This document shows positions 21,831 to 36,900 of a stretch of 64,000 nucleotides of DNA, piece after piece. The DNA comes from Burhinus oedicnemus. Its lineage: Eukaryota; Chordata; Aves; Charadriiformes; Burhinidae. Under the pieces are notes generated by a model. That model saw only the letters and a program-made list of their open reading frames with translations. It was not told where the DNA came from and did not search any database. Position 1 is the first letter of the stretch, and the number at the start of each line of letters is the position of its first letter. A program made the translations under genes and the position numbers. The DNA is taken from the NCBI GenBank assembly GCA_008921705.1, contig VFFE01007669.1, positions 7,776,740-7,840,739 on the forward strand, in the 5' to 3' direction.

Positions 21831-24800
21831 ACCTGGAATAAATCCACTATGTGTTAGACCTTCAAGAATGATTTTATGGCATCAGATTACAAGTTTTCTT
21901 TGACAGGAGTGATACGCACCCTCCAAAATTACACCTTGGGAAGCTAAGAGGAAAGGAGAGAGGCCAACATTGTGCTAAGGGGGAAGGAATAAGAGTGCAA
22001 TGACTACAAAAACCTGGATCCACCTGTCCTGGTAGCTACAGCACTCTCCCTACCAACATGGTGTAAAAATAAAGTGCTAATGAAAGAAATGGACTATCGG
22101 TCTTTGCTTCACTAGCCTGATCCTGCGGTGTGGAAACTGTAAATCTGCCGCTATGAGTTTTAAATCGCACATCTTGCACAATAGAACATCACCTCTTCTG
22201 TTGGGGACGCTTGGGGCCTCTGCCTGGAAAACCTGTATTAGATTTCTGGACAAAGCAGGTCTTTAATCTAAACCCAGGATTACAGTATGTTCATACCGGC
22301 AGACATCCACTCTGAGCTATGGGGCCACTCCGCAAAGAGGCCTCTACAGCGGAGTTCCGGGTGTTCGGCAGCTAGAAAAGCCGTAACAGAACTATTTGGA
22401 TAATTTAGTGCCATGTAGTTGTACTAGCAATAAAATACCTGGACTGTGTATCCAGACATGGATATTTCTATCACATCCCATGCAAAATATTATGAATTTC
22501 TACACCCGTATGAATCATCCCATATTTTGCTGCTAAGCAAACAGCTGAAAGATCATACTGCAGAGGAAATGCATTTGGATGAGTATCTTTTACACCTTCA
22601 CAAGCAAACCTTATCTTCCACTTTCAGGGTAAACTGTGGTTTCGAGAAGCTGAAGATTAATACATAAAAGTTGTATTTTTATTTACTGTTAGCAGAGCGC
22701 TGCTTCTAGTCGTTTTCTAAAAATCTACACTTATTCTGCCCGTACTGCCATGCTTACTTAAGATTCCCATGATATATTAATATAGCAGTGCATGCAGAGC
22801 CTGCTGTGAATGCAAGACACATTTTCCCACAGAATTGTTTGAAATATAAATTCAGTGCTTAGTTTGCCAATAATTTGTTTTCTTCGCATTTCAGTATTTG
22901 GAAAGAAAATAGATAGCTCATAATTAGTAAAACATTCATCGCAGAACAAAATAACCACCAGTCCCTTTAATCTGTTGTTCAGAAGTCCGCGATAACTGTG
23001 TCTCTATAAATAAACTTCTGCTTGCTCTTTTATATTTGTACTACAGGCAAGAAATTCTCGACTCTAACCTGATAACAAAGACTTTAGCACTAGTCTTGAG
23101 GTGTGAACCAACAATGAAAGCTATTATTTTTTATTACTTGCCCATTTAAACAACAGGCGACAAAGTCTAAGATACTCAGGTTTGCAACATCAAAGTAAAC
23201 TCTGTTACTTGACAGGTATTTAATCAAGTCTCACAAGTCATGCATGGCAAACATGAAGACTACACTGCCGTAAACATTAGCTGGCATGCCTGATATTTCT
23301 TGGTGGTCCGAGTTCACTGTTTTATATTTCAAAGGCTATCAACGAAGACAGCTTTACAGTTGCACGTGTCTTCTTGCCTGAAAGAGCTCTTTAACAGTTC
23401 CGAAAGCAGTAACTTTAATGTTCTACCCACCTCGTCTTACCAGAGACGAACGATGAACAGTTACAGTGGTATTTCGAATGGGAATAACCCAACCTTTTCC
23501 AGTCTGAACACACGCATCACTCAGAGCTACATGATTCTTTTCATATATCTCAGTGGGTTTTGTTCAGCTAGAAGTGTGCAGAGCATATATTCTAAATTAC
23601 ATGTCAGCTTGCAGCAATTTTTAATTTGCAGCAGTGTAATAGCCTGTGAAAATGAAGGGTTTGAAATAATTGTCCACTTTCCTTTGGCACAAACCAATTC
23701 CCACTATTCAGAGGTTTCCAAACAAAGTCCCAGTGACAGACTGGAGTGCAATACTTAAAAATTGCTATTTCAACAAACGGAAACCTATTTTAACTAGATG
23801 TTAGGGAATGATGGTGGAGAACACAAAGCCTTCAGCTTTGGGAGTTCAGCAGAAGAATCTGCTGCTCAAGACCTACTTGAACACCTCAGCTGAAGAACAA
23901 ATATTGAATCGACAGATCTGGGAACTGACTTGCCAGTACTTTATTTTTTGGAGGATGGGAAAGGCTTGACACCATTCACATTTAAGTTATGTATCTGATT
24001 CAAACAAATGGGAGCAAAATTCTTAAAGCTTAATGAAGTAGAATTTTTTTTTCGTCCTCTATCAAGCTTGTAACTTATCGGAGCCAAACCTGCCAAAACA
24101 AGGTAATACTGTCATGAAGGCCACATGAGGTACGCACTACATGTACGTTGCAGTGTAGAAGAGAGGTCTATGAGCTTAGGCTGACCATGTCACCCACACA
24201 CAGCAAAGCCCTGAGTCAGTTACGCACGTCCCCTCTAACTACCACCCAACCAAAACTGGACCTCACGGCAGAGCATTACGTGCTGAACAACTCAGCTGAG
24301 TACCGCAGAAACGTAATAGAAAATTTTCAGCCATTTTTACTGGAACTCTGGTACTCCAGCGGTAGCGGCAGATGCTGTATGCACTCATTTTGAGAAGTGT
24401 TGTACATCCAGGATAGGAAGGGAAGTCAACAGCAGCTGTATGCACTCAGCACCTCTGAAAATAGCAGCTACACAGCCTGGAGGTCTTAGGTGTTAGGAGT
24501 TCTATTAGAGGAAAATGAAAACAGTTCCATTGTGAAGCTACTTTAAAAGCTGTTTAGGCAGAAGACATTTAACTTCAACTATGCGTATTTTTAAATTCCT
24601 ACAGACCTAGAAGTAAACATTAGGTAGCACATTTTGAAATTACAAGTTTCCACAATTTCAGTAATATAAACTATTAGTATGTAGCTTTGGCATTTATGCA
24701 CAAGGCCTGTGTTTTCTTCCAAAAAGATGGTTTTAGAGTTCAGTCAACTCATAACACTACTAACCACCCAAGTGACTAATTGAGACGTAATTTCTGGTCT

Positions 24801-27800
24801 GTAATAAACAGTGCACATTAATCCCATGTATAATTTTGCATAAAGAATGCATGCCAATTTTATTATTTATGTGAAATTATAGCACTAAGGGTGTAAAAAG
24901 TCTTCAGACTTGAGATTTGGCTCTTGCCTCACTAAGTAATTCGCTATTTGGATTAATGACTTGCTAATATTTCAATCAAGCGTAAGAGGTGATTGCACGT
25001 GGCCTGCCAAAGAGGTTTTAGTGGCTCCAAAAACGGAGAGCAGCCAGGAGCCCAGCACAAGAAGTATCCAAACTACATTATCCTAGAGGCAAAGTATTAC
25101 ATATGCTAGGAGCACTGAGATGCTCATACTGAACCTCACAGCGACTAGCAGGGTATGGCATTCCGCATGCCTCTCCTGCCTAAGAACTGCAACACCGCAG
25201 AGGTGCTAGGACTCGATTGCTGTTCCGGCAATAAATAACCACAGACAGCTAGTGAACCAGATTTATAAGGGATGACTTTTGGGATTTGACAGGTTTGAAA
25301 ACATAGAGGAAATGTAGAAGGTTTCTTTTCTGTCATCTCAATCGTGACAAACTTCCACAACGGTGTTCACTTGTTTGGGATTTTGCAAAAAGTCTGATTT
25401 TCTTTTATGTTTCTCAGACCAGGCTAAGGTAAAGGCATTTCAGTCCTTCAAAACAGCTGTTCTTGAAAGAGGACCGTGAGAGCACCCTAGCAATCCTGAG
25501 CGCCAGAAGCTCGCTAAAGTACACATTCTGGGCTGCACGGCCAGCCTGAGGAGCGAGTGGGAGAACCGTCTTGCAGTGATTTTCATCAGCCAACTGATAA
25601 GTTCTCTAGAAACATTATTCACATAGGATAAAGACCTTCTGAATCCCAAGCAATTCTGCAGTATGTCACCTGATAGAAAGTATCACACATCATAGATTTC
25701 AGAGCAATAATTTCAAATCTTTGTGAAAGACTGGAAAAAAACGGAAAATATCTTATCCTTGCATTTTGATTTACATGATGACTATCTGAAGATAACGAGA
25801 GGACTGACACATTGGAACTAACACAGCGATGTGGACTGTAGAGAGCAAGACTCAAGATCCATACCCTTCACTGCATGCTCAGTATCTCCACTTGTCCACA
25901 TGGTTCCAGAGCCCCCCGAGAGACGATGACATTTCTTATCAGTTTAAGACAGACAGATAAACTGGAAAAAATGGACACTGTGACACCTCCACCCCCTTTC
26001 TGTGCGCTGATCTCAGGTCGCAGAGCACGCACTGCCGAGACACACAGGTACTCTGAGCCATGTCTATCCTGTGGCTTAGGGCAGACTTCCAAAGTCCCCA
26101 GCTGAGACTAAAGCATTATGAAAAAGTTTTCTTTCCCAGGCCTGAGCTGAACCAACTTTTATCAACCTTAAAGATATTTACCTGAAAAAGCACTGGGTCT
26201 ACCTAGTCATAAAACTTTGGACAGACTGGGGTGCAATAAGAACACTCAACGTACTAACACAAGGCTACTTCGCAAACCAGTCGGTTTCTACGGCGTTCGT
26301 TTGCAACACCAGGCAAGGAGGTGAAAGCAAACATCGCAATCCGTGATCAAAAGCAGAACAAATAGCTTCAACGCGAAGCACAGCGAGGGTGGCTCAGCCT
26401 CGCACCGTTCAATCCCATCTTCGGCATTAGGCCTTCCTCTGATACCCGACAGTGGCAACTCACGGTGGAAAAGCTGCATCCATTGGTACACGAATTTGTA
26501 CAGCACTTTAACTCAGCTTTCAGCAGAAAATTTAAGTGGGAGTAGCAGTAGTTTCACACATACAAAAGAAGCCCTATTTAAAAAAAAAAAAAAGAAAAGA
26601 AAAGGCTAAAGAACCAGGAAGTGGAGGAGTAAATGACAGTGGTAGAGAGAAGAGATGTCTCCTTCCATTTAGACAAGCAGACATACTCTTGCAATTTAAT
26701 GGATTATAAGGACTCAAAGATATTTACTGTCTAGCCACGTAAGTACATTCCAGCTCTTGATTTGCTTTTAGCATTGAAACCAGCCATATATTACATCAAT
26801 GTGATTCTTGTTTGTTGAAATAAGTGAATAATTTGGGGAGTATATTCAATTCACTGTTTTTACATTCCCTTGTTTCATCTGTTCTCAATTTCCACAATAT
26901 GCTCTTTGGAAAACTACAGCTGGAAGCACACGGCCAGTCAGACAGATTGGTCAAGAAATCTGACATCTTAACTAATTTGCCCAACTACATGTTAAATTAA
27001 TAAAATACAGGCTAAGTTGTTACCAACATGACATACATCACTTTTTGGTTTTTGGTACGCAGAGTCCAAGCAATTTGAGGACACAATTCAGTTAAGCCAA
27101 TTTAATGGCTCACTTCTGCCAAAAGGTGTTACTTCATACCCCCTGCATGCACAGCCTCCCCATCCCCGTCCTCGCACTGGCACTTGCCTGCCAGTACTGG
27201 TCTGCCTTCAAGATGAGCCAGTTGGGGGAACTAAGATGAAAGAAACCATCTACTTTTTTGGTAGTGTTGATTTTCTGCTGGTTTAGAGCTCTCAGCTGGC
27301 TCCCTGAAAGGTCAAGAAGTCAGTACAGAAAAAAAAAGCACAAGCATGCAGCCAGGGAAAAGAGGAGGGAGCAGATTGTCGTATCATAAACCCTCACCAT
27401 CAGAGCCTACTTGGTGATGGCTTCACTCTTGTTCTTCTCATGTGAAAAAATTTAACAGCTCTGAAATGGGTATAATTATTGTTTCTGTTGCTACAGCCTT
27501 TACCTTCTGAAGTTACTAGCTTCTGATGTTCTCTGGAATAACTACTAAGGCAATTTTCCCCAAAATCTTTTAAACCATAATTTTTTTCTATTGTAGGGCT
27601 TAAAAGTCAGCTAGTCAGAGATAGCCAGCGAAAACAGAAACATCAGCCATCTAAATTCCCATAATATTGACTTGAAACAAAATACAACAGTGTTTACTCT
27701 ATTGCTTTGGCGTGGGTTGGTTTGTTTGCAGTCAAACCGTAATTTATACTGGCTCCTCACATATTGATATGTTGAGGAAATAAACATTAAATACTATTTC

Positions 27801-30800
27801 CAATCCATCTGTTTAACTTGTTAGAAAAACAACAGTCAGAGGCTTTTCAGAATTATATTTTTTCTGTACCAAAAACCAAATAGGGAACTAGGTTTTTGTT
27901 ACGCTTAAAGTACTCTGCGTGTGCATTTGGAGAAAGTATCGTTCCAGCCTGACTTCCCAACTCTCACTCCAGCCCTGGTGCTGGCAGAGGTTTGTGGAGT
28001 GAGTGACGATCGTCTGGAGGAGACCCACCACATCTGCGAGCCTGGCGGGAGCCGTCCTAAACTGTGGTTGACTCTCCTTGCTGTTTGTCTTTGTCTAACA
28101 CACGACTATGCCTTTTAGAGAAAACGTCACCCACCTAACAAGGAGCTTTCTATACATGGTGTTCGAGGAGAATCAGGTCAGCTCCTCCATTGTTCATCTG
28201 CTGGCTGTGGAGTGGAAGACACTCAGCTGGTGCATAAGAAAGACGACTTTTGCCTTGTAATCTTCAGTTCTTCACAGACAGAAAAATGAAGGTACTTATC
28301 TCACACTTATTCTCGAAAACTCATCAAGTACTGAACAGCTTATGCAGACTGCCCAACGTACGTCCTGTTGCCAGGCTGTAGTACCGCTATAAGGGTTTAC
28401 CCCAGTCAGCAGCACTTCTGAAGAACATAGTGTGGTTAACTCCATTCAACTCCAGAAGCCTCATTAGGTTTGCTTCACGTAAGTGAAGTAAAACAGCCCC
28501 ACAGTGCCATATATAGCCACATTTTTCTGGCGTTCAGCAATGTTGTCTTATAGTATGGACTACACAAAGGCCTATAACAAAAAGTTATATTTAAATATAA
28601 AGCCAACACAGTGCATGTTTTAGCCATCTTGTCTAGCAGGTCACGGACACCAAAGGGGACATGGTGCTTCTTTGGCCTCTTGAGCTAATTCACTAAGGCA
28701 AAAGAAAGCCTTCTTAAAGAAAATAAATAAAATAAAAAGAAGAAATTTAAAAAAAGACCTGGCTTACAACGGCTCAGGGGAATGCCAGGGCTGGCAGGAA
28801 GGAACACCCAGTTACCAGGGAGAGAAGGTGGAAAGGAGAGGGAAGGGTAGGACCGCCTTTTGGCCTCAGCCACCAAGCAGACAAGGCAGTGGAGTCTAAC
28901 TGCATCTGTTAGGATTCATGTTCTGCTGAAAGATGGAACAGTCTGGGGAAAAAAATTCCTTCTCTTCAGATTGTCATTTTCTAAGTAATTTACTGCCAAT
29001 GAACTAGAGAGGAAAGGAAAAAAAAAAGTATTTGTTGAGTCCTGTAAAATGAGATGGAACTAGCAGCTTTTAAGGGTCCAATTATGCTGCTTTCAAGATC
29101 TAGGCCAGCAAGTTAGTACCTTTTTTTAAATATTATAAATGTTGAGATGGATATGAGTTTTACACTCGAACCCTGAGGTAGGTAATTTAAACCATCTGAA
29201 CTGCAGAGCTGTTGCTGAAGCCAATAAAAATATTTCATAATTACTTTTTGCTTCCTTTTTCGCCAGTATCAAATAGCATCATTGTTAAAGTTCAGAAACA
29301 TGCCACTTTTCAACACTTTGAGAAAAGTTCCTTACCTAACTAGCCAGGTCAGTACTTGAAATGGTTGTCAACAGCAGGAATATTCTCAGATGTAAGTTAT
29401 GAGCTTTGGAAAAGCAGGTTTCAGACACTCACCAGGTTTCCGATACGATGAGATTTCTGAATGATTTTATTTTCATTCTGTGATTCTGAGTGTTTTCCTA
29501 CAACACCCACTCAGAAAAATCTTACAATGTATTTTAGGTGGAATCTATATAAACTAAAACTATTGACAAATTTTGCATTCCTTTTTGTAGCCTGTCTTGG
29601 TCAACTGCAGATCTTTTTTAAAAAGGATTGAATATGTTCTTGGTTTCATTGTTTAATTTCCAGTCCTGTAACAATAGATTAAAATACCTAAACAGGCTAC
29701 AGCTGTTTAGACTTCTAAATTCTGACACCTCCTTCCTCCATGTGGGACTATAGTCTCTTTTTCTTTCTTTTTGTCTTTGACTTTTTGTCGACTGAAATCC
29801 AATACTTTTGTCTGCATCTGCTGCTAAAAGCCATTTCTCCCCAGCCACAGACCAGCCCCTTGTGTCTCATTAAGCACATTCACATTTGGCTCTTAAAATC
29901 CTAAACAGAGCATTTCATGCCCAGCAATAGTGCACTGATGAAAGATGCACTCTACTCGTGGCTTCTGTAATGACACATGGTAATACCCCATTATTTGGAG
30001 GCACTCAAACAGAATTTTATTTTGAAAAAAAGTGACTGCCCTGTTACAGACTTGGTTTGTTTTAAATAATCAGTACTTTTCTATAGTAGGCAACAATGAA
30101 ATTTAATTAAAAGGCATATAAAAAGCAAAATTTTGCATTGTGGATTAATTCAGTGGGGTGGGTATTTCTGTGAAGCTCCTCCTAAAGTCAGTCAAGAAGG
30201 GTTACTCCCTCAAGATGGTATTAGCAACACTGAGAGTCCCAAGGTATGCAAGCCATTTGGGGCCATCAGCCTTCTGAAAGTCCCATGATTCGATTGGGAA
30301 TAGCAGGCATACTAGATCACCACAATGTAATTAAACACAATTAATCGACTCTGAACCAATTCCTTCCAGAAATGCCTGCTGAACCTTTTCAGGTGGCAGG
30401 AATGTCAGGAATTCATGATTCTGGCACACAACAGTAGGAAGTAATTCCAGACTGGCTCCTACAAGTCATATTGGCTTCAGTTCAAGGCTTCTATTGATCA
30501 TTCCTGTGGTAGCATAAAATAAACACACACACAAAAAAAAAACAAACCAACCCAAACCAAGAAGGAAGCAAGCATTCAGGAATGCAGCCCTGAATCACTC
30601 GGGATTTAACACGAACAAATAGTATCTTGCGTCATATTACAAGCCAACAAGTAGAACAACCTGTAGGCCACAGGTGCAGCGTGCTCACCACAAGAAGCTG
30701 TCTTTAATCACCTGGCTGTGCTATCTGAACTAACTGTATATTCTATGCAGCTCCTACATGCAGCTCCAAGAAAAATGAGTAGCATTAGACTAATCTGAAG

Positions 30801-30910
30801 CTAATGAAGGAAATCAGGTCTGTCCCCAGAGTGAATTGTCACATTTGCCTTTGCAAGAGCAGATGGGAAAAGCAGGCTTTTGGATGCTTCTGTAGGAGTT
30901 CACAGCCAAC
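21831..30910. other. Gene-free stretch
   Basis: No recognisable exon, RNA gene or transposon was found. The largest open frame is 152 codons (23300-23758) without any domain I know. Homopolymers occur at 26580-26593 (A). The segment 24790-24900 is AT-rich, lacks simple repeats, and has a conserved-element look, but nothing can be proven from one sequence. Confidence 0.55.
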
Positions 30911-30937
30911 AGCTCAAGGTCTAGTAGACCTTGAGCT
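30911..30937. repeat. 27-bp perfect palindrome
   Basis: The left arm AGCTCAAGGTCTA (30911-30923) is followed by a single G (30924) and then its exact reverse complement (30925-30937). Inside it, AGGTCT and AGACCT sit as an inverted repeat with three bases between, flanked by TCA/TGA. This is the geometry of a nuclear-receptor inverted-repeat-3 site with the sixth base of each half changed, and each half also resembles an extended TCAAGGTC half-site. Whether it is bound by anything is unknown. A short hairpin or the junction of two inverted element ends are alternatives. Confidence 0.9.
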
Positions 30938-33900
30938 TTCAAAACATGGCTTTCAAAGAATGGACAGCTATCATCGTCTCCGCTGACATAACTAAACAAT
31001 GCTCTGATTCCTTCATAAAACTTGCCAGCAGTGTCAGTTTTAGCTGGATTATGCCTCAAGGCACATCACCACCAGAAGATGTTGTGTCAGCCACCCTAGT
31101 GATCACAAAAGCACAAAGGAGACCTCTCCACTATAACATGGACAGTATCAGAATAGGGTCAAAGTCTTTTGCCATACTTTGGAGGATATCGTTAATCCAA
31201 CAGCATTAGCATTGATTCAACTTCAAAGGCAGAATAAAATCAAGGAACTGTTGAGAATATTAGGGTTGCTTAGACAAAACTGACAATTAGTAAATACGAT
31301 CTGTCATGTAAAAAATGTGAGATCATTAAAAACAGAGACCTTAAAGGAATATGATCTCAAGAAAATCTGGCAAAGGACTACCAACTAGCTCCGTGATGGC
31401 TGGTCCATACAAGCCAACAGATATAGTGAGACCATTATACAAGTAGTAGCCTGAAGTACACTCCTTCCGTTCAGAGTCACAAGCCAGAAGAAGGCCCTTT
31501 GAAACATTCTTCTCCACCCACAGAAGCTGCAAATTTTATCTGAGAAATTCTGCCTGTGGTACAACCAGCAAATTCCTCAGCTGGAAACAAAGGAGCATTG
31601 CTGTCATCCAGCAGTCGTGGGCTGAGGAACTTCCTGCCCCCAGCCAACAGAAGAACTCCCCTGTTCGTGCTGCAATCAGCATTTACCAACCTACTTCCCA
31701 TTCTCTATTCTGTGGCCAAACTTGCCTCCAGCCAGAAGGAAAAATAGGCAGCCTTCTGCCTGCATTTCCCCTTTACTATCCTTACACGTGCACACAGAAG
31801 AGAAGAACTCAGAAAGAATAAATACTCAGACAAGGTCAAATGTAAGAGCCGTCTCACCTCTTTTTCTTTACAATCCTTATTCTGATTTGATTTGTTTCTG
31901 TTGTCCCCGCTCACTATCACCTTTGCAGAATCCCTAGTATGAAGACATTCTCTATCACTGAAATCATCCTCAAAAACCTTTGGTACCTCTTACCCGGCCT
32001 TCTTTTCTGTAAGACAAGAGTTTGAAGCACCAACACCCTTCTCTGGAGATCTCAAGAATCTCCTGTTCTAAAAAAAAACTGTAACCTTTATCACATGCAT
32101 CCATATAACAGTTGAAAGAAATGACTCTATCTCTGCTACTTAAAGTAATGAAAATACTGCAATATACTATTTTCAGCTGGCGATGCATAAACAAGCAGAA
32201 GGAAAGCTCTTCCTTCCTTCTTTGACCCAGACAGACCTCTAATTGCAATAGGTATTTGAGTCTGTGTTATACTTCCTGAGCCGAATCTCCCAGCTGTGCC
32301 TCACTGATGTGAATAACAGTATCTGATTGACTATTTGAGTCATTCTTCCTTCAAATGGCTTTACTTCTGAACTGCAAGATAGAAAGAAGCAAAAAAGGGC
32401 TCTTAGGTATCACTTACAATAGAGTACTGAACAGAACCAATCTCAGAACGCCGTCTGAGCTTCACTCAAACTCCTTAAAATTTATTTCTTCTGTTGATGC
32501 GTACAGAACGCTGGGCAACAAATTATGATTGGTAAAAGGCAAAAGACTCAAAAAATCTTGTAAGTATTAAGTTGTGTTTTACCCTGACTAGCGCGAACAT
32601 GACTCAACAGTTCTGGTATGGCACTAGAGAGATCCAGACTCAGGTAAATTCACTGCTGCAGAGTCTTTAAAGCCCTCTTGCATAATCAGGAATATCACAC
32701 AGAATTTATAAACTTCCTCAGTTATTTCAGATTTTTCAATGTTCACAAAAGTGCCAAATATTCAGCCACTGGCAGGGGTTCCACAGAAATGGATATAAGT
32801 TAATGATTTCCATTTAATATCCAATTATCCTTTGTATATATAGGCGCTTCATGTTAGTAACAGAATCATTCCAAAAAGTTCAGAGGAAGAAAAGCTAGAG
32901 CTACATGCCTAAGGTAGGACTAAATATTGTAATCACTTTTCATGCATTTTTGAATGTTAATTTTGTTTGAAACATTTAGATGATTTCCTCACACCTATGA
33001 ATAAATAATCCCATGCCTATGTGTATATTATTTGTAGGCACAGGAAAAAATACAGCAATGAATCTTAATTCTTTTCAGCATCATCCAGCAGGCTCCAGCC
33101 ACCCGGCAGACAGGAGAAAAAGGATGTGAAATGGAATAGATCTCACTTCTGAGAGATGACAATGGTTTGAAAAATCCAGGTGACAGATAGCTGATGCCAC
33201 CACACGGTGTTTTATAGGCTGCTACTAAGTGAAATTTTACTCTCCTGGGGAGGCTGATTGGACTTGTAAGAAAGTTACTTAAATTTTCATTTCAGAGACA
33301 TTCAGAACAACAACGAGCAAAAAAGCTTCTTACAGCAAGCAGTCAATGTGAACCACGGTAAAAGTAACTGCTTGGGCAATGCAAGAAAAAATAGGAGACC
33401 ACGTGGTCTCGATACTATATAAAAATGAGCAAAAGGGGCAGGGAAAGCTTCTCATACCGTTCATGATGATGAAAAAAAAATTAGAAATATTGAGCTATTT
33501 TAGAAACCATTAGGTACTGTATATAACGGTGTCGCTTTTGACCAAAGCCAAACATTGAAAATTAGAAGTCCAGCTTTCAAGGCCCGGCAAGATAAAACAC
33601 TCAGGAAAAAACCTGGTAGACTGGATGCAGACTTGCTCATTCAAAAAAATTTACAAGTGCCATTCCTGCTAAATATAGGAGGCATCAAACAAGAGTTTTA
33701 CGTTCTTTCAACTTTGCCAAAAAGGTGTGTGAATGCAAGTCCTCCTGCTATTTCCTTTCTCTGCCTCCTTTTTTCCTCAAGTTCATGCTCAGCAGCGCTT
33801 CGGGGTCTCCGGAGCTTCTCTGACAACTACCCTCTCTGGGTAAGAGGTTAAATGACAAAAGAAAATCTCCTCTTGCATGCACATCCTCACTTCTTTTTAA

Positions 33901-36900
33901 AAACTGCCTTCAGCAATAGCACATATGCAAAGTTTTGTATGCTTTCACAGCAAACGCAGTCAGTGTAGTCTGTTGCACGTGGGTATTAGGTGAGATTAAT
34001 CTTTTTGTCCCTCAAATGACATATTTCAGAAAAAGACCGCTCTATTCAACCGACTAGGAAGCCAGTCTTCCGTTAACAGCCTGTGCTTTGCTAATACACC
34101 CTCCAACTTCTGTTCTTCCAAATAATAAAATTACTTAGCAACTCACAGGGATCCTTCGCCTGATGAGGTTCTACTGAAATCAGTGGGGCTCTTCTACAAA
34201 TTTTAATGGGCGTCAAGTATATCAACTCATGTCTCACGTTCGTAATTTTGTTCCTGCAGCGATACAAGCTAGGCATAGGTGAGAACCAGTCACAGCGCAG
34301 CCTGCATAAAAACAGAACAGAACAGAAAAAAAAAAAATAGATTCTGAGCTGTCTGGGGGACAGATTAAATTTAGCTCAAGAGCCAAGCAAAGGAGAAAAA
34401 CTGTAAGCGTTGGACTGCTGACGTCTCTGATTAACACCTCTCGTGCTGACCATTACTGCCTTATTCTTTCTGGAGGCATTGTTGGGAAAAGAGGAATGGC
34501 TGACAATATTTACATAAGGCTCTTCTCAAGGGTGAGGGGGAGCATGAGAGAAGCACCGAACGCTGATTTACTGGGGGGGGTGGGAGAGGCAGCCCTACCA
34601 TCATCACTAATTTTATTAACATCGCCTCGTGCTTCATGTGCCACAGGATGCAGTCCCAGGTCCCAACACCTTTCAGATTGCAGTGTGGGCTAGGGCATCT
34701 GTTAAAAATGTCATCGGTATGGAGCAGAGACTGCCTTAAAAAGTAAAAGTAAGGCTATCATTAAGGATATGTTACTACTGTTTTCGGTCCAGGAAGCCAG
34801 GTCATTTTGGGTTCCCATAAATAGAAAGTGGCAAGCCAGTAAAAAAAGACTCAGATTCTCATTGCGTAATTTTTCTCCTCCTGTTCTTGATTTCATGCCA
34901 ATGTAACCAAAAGATTGACCTACAAGAGCTCAGATTTCCTTCCTGTTTCTTCCCTCCCCTCTCCAAGTTTCAAACTAATAACTTCGTTATCTGTAAACCC
35001 TGCTATAGCTCTCTTCAACAAAGTTAAACACACTGTCAAATGAATCAGCAGTTAAAGCATGAGCTAACCCCATCCAAACACCATCAAAGGTTATATCAAC
35101 ACAGTGATGGCTTTTTAGCGTGGTTTCTTAAGAAAACAAGGCTTATGTAAATATATTAGTTACCAGTCTGCCTATGACCCTGTTCTCCCACTCCACCAAT
35201 AATTTTTGAACCATTGGCCAATTTTGACCATATTTAATGAAAGGATGGAAATCTCAATGCCATCTCGGGGGGCTGGAAGGGAAATCAGAGATACCCAAAA
35301 CAGTGCTTCTGTAGGCATCAGACTCAAGTGTGGGGTGCTAAGATTCCTAAATCTCATCTGTAATCAGTTCTTACTCCATTCGTTTCTGAGAAACTCACAA
35401 GTTTCACCTTATTCTGAAAAGGACCAAAAGCACTCAGGCACTTGTTCGGTTTCATGATGAAGCCATGACAAAGAGGTGAGAGGCAGCAGAAACAACTTCT
35501 GCTCAAGTCTCAGGACTAAAACCTGAGTTTATTTCCTTTGCTGTCACAAGGCAAGAACAGGAGATTCACATCCAAGTCTTCAGCTCTGGAGGATTTTATC
35601 TAGCAACGTACTTCATTCACCTCAAGCTCAACATCTTGCACGAGAGCATTTGCCATTAACAGGACACTAATCCTCAAGCACAGACTCAGTGTGACTGCGA
35701 CGCGTTCATATTGACATGTCCTGAAGTCAGGACTGCATTTGGTAGTCCACATTAAGGTTCTTGACCAAGTTTGAGCTCCTGGACAAAATCAAGGCAAGCA
35801 GCCATCTACACTGGTAGAAGCAAACCCCATAGCGCCCAGCTCAGGAGATATAGTTTCACTCTGACCCCATAAAGACTACTCCTCATTTAGTTCTTGACAA
35901 AACTCTTTGAATCTTTTACAGCCAATATGATCTCTCTCCCTCCCCTGTAATCACAGGCAGCTCGCTAACAGTAAAAGAACCCATCTTGACGGCGTCTCAG
36001 CTTGACAACAGTGCTGCCTTTTGACTTCTTTCTGCAGAGTGGAAGGATATTATATTATTAACTGCTAATGGCAAGCCCTCGCTGCATATTAATAAGCCAG
36101 CCAATGAACAGTATGTACTTTATTATTCATATTACAGCTAGCACAACAAGCTGAGGTGACAGACAAGTACTGAAAAAAAGAGCTAAAAGGTATCAAAAAA
36201 CGTACATATGCTCCAAGCTGCTGAAAAACATGTTATATCTAGGGAGATATTTTTAGGCTTCCATAAACCGACAGGTGCCTACATTATGCTAGAAGTCTTT
36301 AATCTATAAAGTTGGAGTTACAGCCAGTGCTTCAAGAAGAACGAATGCACCTAACAGCCAAAGACCTACATTCTCTGTATGTTTAACTGGCACAAACTTG
36401 TAGGACTCACTTAGAACCATAAAGAAGTGTACACGTTCTCTTTCTAATTTTCTTCAAGTTTTAATGGCCTAAGTAGAAGCAGGGGTTGTTTTGATTTTTT
36501 TATTATTGTTTTGGGTGAGCTTTCACTTAATCAAAGCTTTAACAATATGTAATTTTTTCCTTTGGAAAGCCGGCCTGCAATCAGCATACTTAAATAGCAA
36601 ACAATTTCTTGTTAACTTAACAGAATCTAACAGCTAACGACTCAAGCATGGGTTAAAGAAAACCATTACCGATGGCTTCCCTAGTCAGTACATCTGTTTT
36701 GACTGTAAAAACAAAAACTCACCAGCTGTGAGGATTTTTCCTCCAGTCTCCAAACAGAGCAGATTATTTTGCCACAAATGCTACCAAGTCTTTGTCTGAT
36801 GGGCAGAATTCCTTTCTTGGTCAGATCTCTCCACTACCGACCTGATAACAGAAAGCATTTGGAAGGTTTTACTTATTACAGATAATATATAGGTATTAAA

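Noticed and set aside
23300..23758. 152-codon open frame as a gene
   Set aside because: Random-looking composition (rich in Ser, Asn, Ile) and no domain or conservation evidence available.
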